Source of the DNA: Alphaproteobacteria bacterium
GTDB taxonomy: Bacteria > Pseudomonadota > Alphaproteobacteria > Caulobacterales > Maricaulaceae
Direction: 5' to 3'
DNA: 64,000 bases
Assembly: GCA_024742735.1 (NCBI GenBank)
Contig: JANSXV010000007.1
Location: 1-64,000, forward strand
Both the position numbers and the translations under genes were made by a program. Shown piece by piece: positions 63,180 to 64,000 of the stretch (positions within the stretch are counted from its first letter, which is position 1; every line of letters starts with the position of its first letter). The notes beneath the pieces were generated by a model. It was not told the origin of the DNA, did no database searches, and worked only from the letters and a program-made list of their open reading frames with translations.

Positions 63180-64000
63180 ATGGTGGATATATCCGCCTAC
63201 GCACCGTCCCTTGCAGCAGTGGGAGCGGCGCGCACAGACACCGCTTCAGCGGTCAAAGTCGCCACCAGCTATGGTGAGCGGCCAACCTTTCGTGATGATG
63301 CCGTAACGGCTGCTTCGGCAACGCGAGCCATGACCAGCAAGATCAGCCGGCTCAACGAAATGCGTGCACTTGGACGCGTTGATGGCTTACTGGATGTCAC
63401 GCTTGCCGCGACAGACGCCATCGTCGACACCCTGACCGAAATGAAAACGCTTGCAGCGCGTCTACAGGACCAGAGCCTGTCAGACGACATGCGAGCGACA
63501 CTCTCCAATGAGTACAACAAGCTGCTGCCCCGCATCGATGAATTGACCGAAATGGCCAGCTTCGGCGGCCGAAACCTCATCAATCCCGATGCGTCACAAA
63601 TCTCAGGTGATCTAGAACTGCCAGATGGCCAAGTGGTGGAAGCAAGGGATTTGAGGAACGGGCAAGGACAGATTCTTGCGCTTACGGGCAACAGTGAAAG
63701 CGAGGCTGGAGGCAATGATTCAGAGGTTCTGGCCCCGTTTATCGATGATCTCAGCGGCGCTTTTGCATTTGAGGGCGATTTAAATCAGGTCGGTATCGGT
63801 AAAGACACCCTCTCACCTGTAACCATTGGTCCATATTCTTTCTCCAATGGAGGATTAGAGACGGCTGGGGGCGTGTTTATCGCTTCACCCGCTTACGCCG
63901 CTCAGACGACCTTCCTCAATATAAATGCGCTAAGCGGCGGAGACGTAGCAGAGCTCACTTTCGGCAGTGACACCATCACCATTAGTATTGGTGGTTCTGG
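63180..64000 (+). CDS. Second flagellin paralogue, incomplete at window edge
   Basis: The frame runs from the ATG at 63180 through the end of the window (273 codons visible). It begins MVDISAYAPSLAAVGAARTD and keeps the same D1 block, including a stretch nearly identical to the first copy (ELTEMASFGGRNLINPDASQ). After residue about 165 it differs: NSESEAGGNDSEVLAPFIDD, GAFAFEGDLNQVGIGKDTLS and other beta-rich sequence, so its variable domain is another kind. GAGG precedes the ATG. No stop is visible because the gene is cut. Confidence 0.85.
   Translation, partial: MVDISAYAPSLAAVGAARTDTASAVKVATSYGERPTFRDDAVTAASATRAMTSKISRLNEMRALGRVDGLLDVTLAATDAIVDTLTEMKTLAARLQDQSLSDDMRATLSNEYNKLLPRIDELTEMASFGGRNLINPDASQISGDLELPDGQVVEARDLRNGQGQILALTGNSESEAGGNDSEVLAPFIDDLSGAFAFEGDLNQVGIGKDTLSPVTIGPYSFSNGGLETAGGVFIASPAYAAQTTFLNINALSGGDVAELTFGSDTITISIGGS

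Overview
The window looks like a chromosomal segment of a GC-rich alphaproteobacterium, most likely a prosthecate or holdfast-forming member of the Caulobacterales/Maricaulales (Hyphomonadaceae- or Maricaulaceae-like). The reasons are a holdfast-anchor locus (hfaA, hfaB and an hfaD-like gene), a bactofilin, several flagellin paralogues, large TonB-dependent receptors and an alpha-type isocitrate dehydrogenase remnant. The assignment is inferred from gene content alone.

Region 1 (1-5.3 kb) is housekeeping sequence with scars: the end of an IS481-type element inserted in a 2OG-Fe(II) oxygenase gene, DUF1203, a frameshifted icd remnant, DUF6671, msrA, a SerB-type phosphatase, a TerB/DUF533 protein and tRNA-Ser(GGA). 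Region 2 (5.3-9.9 kb) is a small mobile cassette on the minus strand: large serine recombinase, DUF2924, DUF3489, DUF5681 and a ParB-domain DNA methyltransferase, bounded by a striking nested inverted repeat.

Region 3 (10.2-24.5 kb) is a catabolic locus: omega-aminotransferase, succinate-semialdehyde-type dehydrogenase, MFS transporter, beta-lactamase-fold hydrolase, TPR-sulfotransferase, TonB receptor, nitrilase-family amidase and a MocR/GabR-type regulator with an extra C-terminal domain. A repeated element resembling ATAGGNCCAGTT lies before both the dehydrogenase and the amidase, which suggests the MocR protein controls the whole set.

Region 4 (24.6-41.6 kb) lies between an IS6-family remnant and a complete IS6-family element in the same orientation. 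It encodes aconitase X (two subunits), a LysR regulator, a second TonB receptor, two lipoprotein carboxylesterases, another TPR-sulfotransferase, an SDR and an MDR dehydrogenase, a BCCT transporter, a BKACE (DUF849) enzyme and a hotdog thioesterase. The last three are the core of aerobic carnitine breakdown to glycine betaine. With the receptor and esterases, the island may scavenge acylcarnitines or related quaternary-amine esters.

Region 5 (41.6-64 kb) concerns surface life: bactofilin, a short flagellin, a diguanylate cyclase, LysR and PAS regulators, a subtilisin-like autotransporter with a run of heptapeptide FWG repeats, a TPR-GGDEF-EAL protein, the holdfast anchor genes, an H-NOX/HNOBA-kinase pair and two tandem flagellins, the first with a LamG-like insert. 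A near-perfect palindrome TTTGTA-N2-TACAAA precedes the bactofilin gene, the TPR-EAL gene and the divergent hfa genes. It is the best candidate here for an undescribed regulon of surface attachment.
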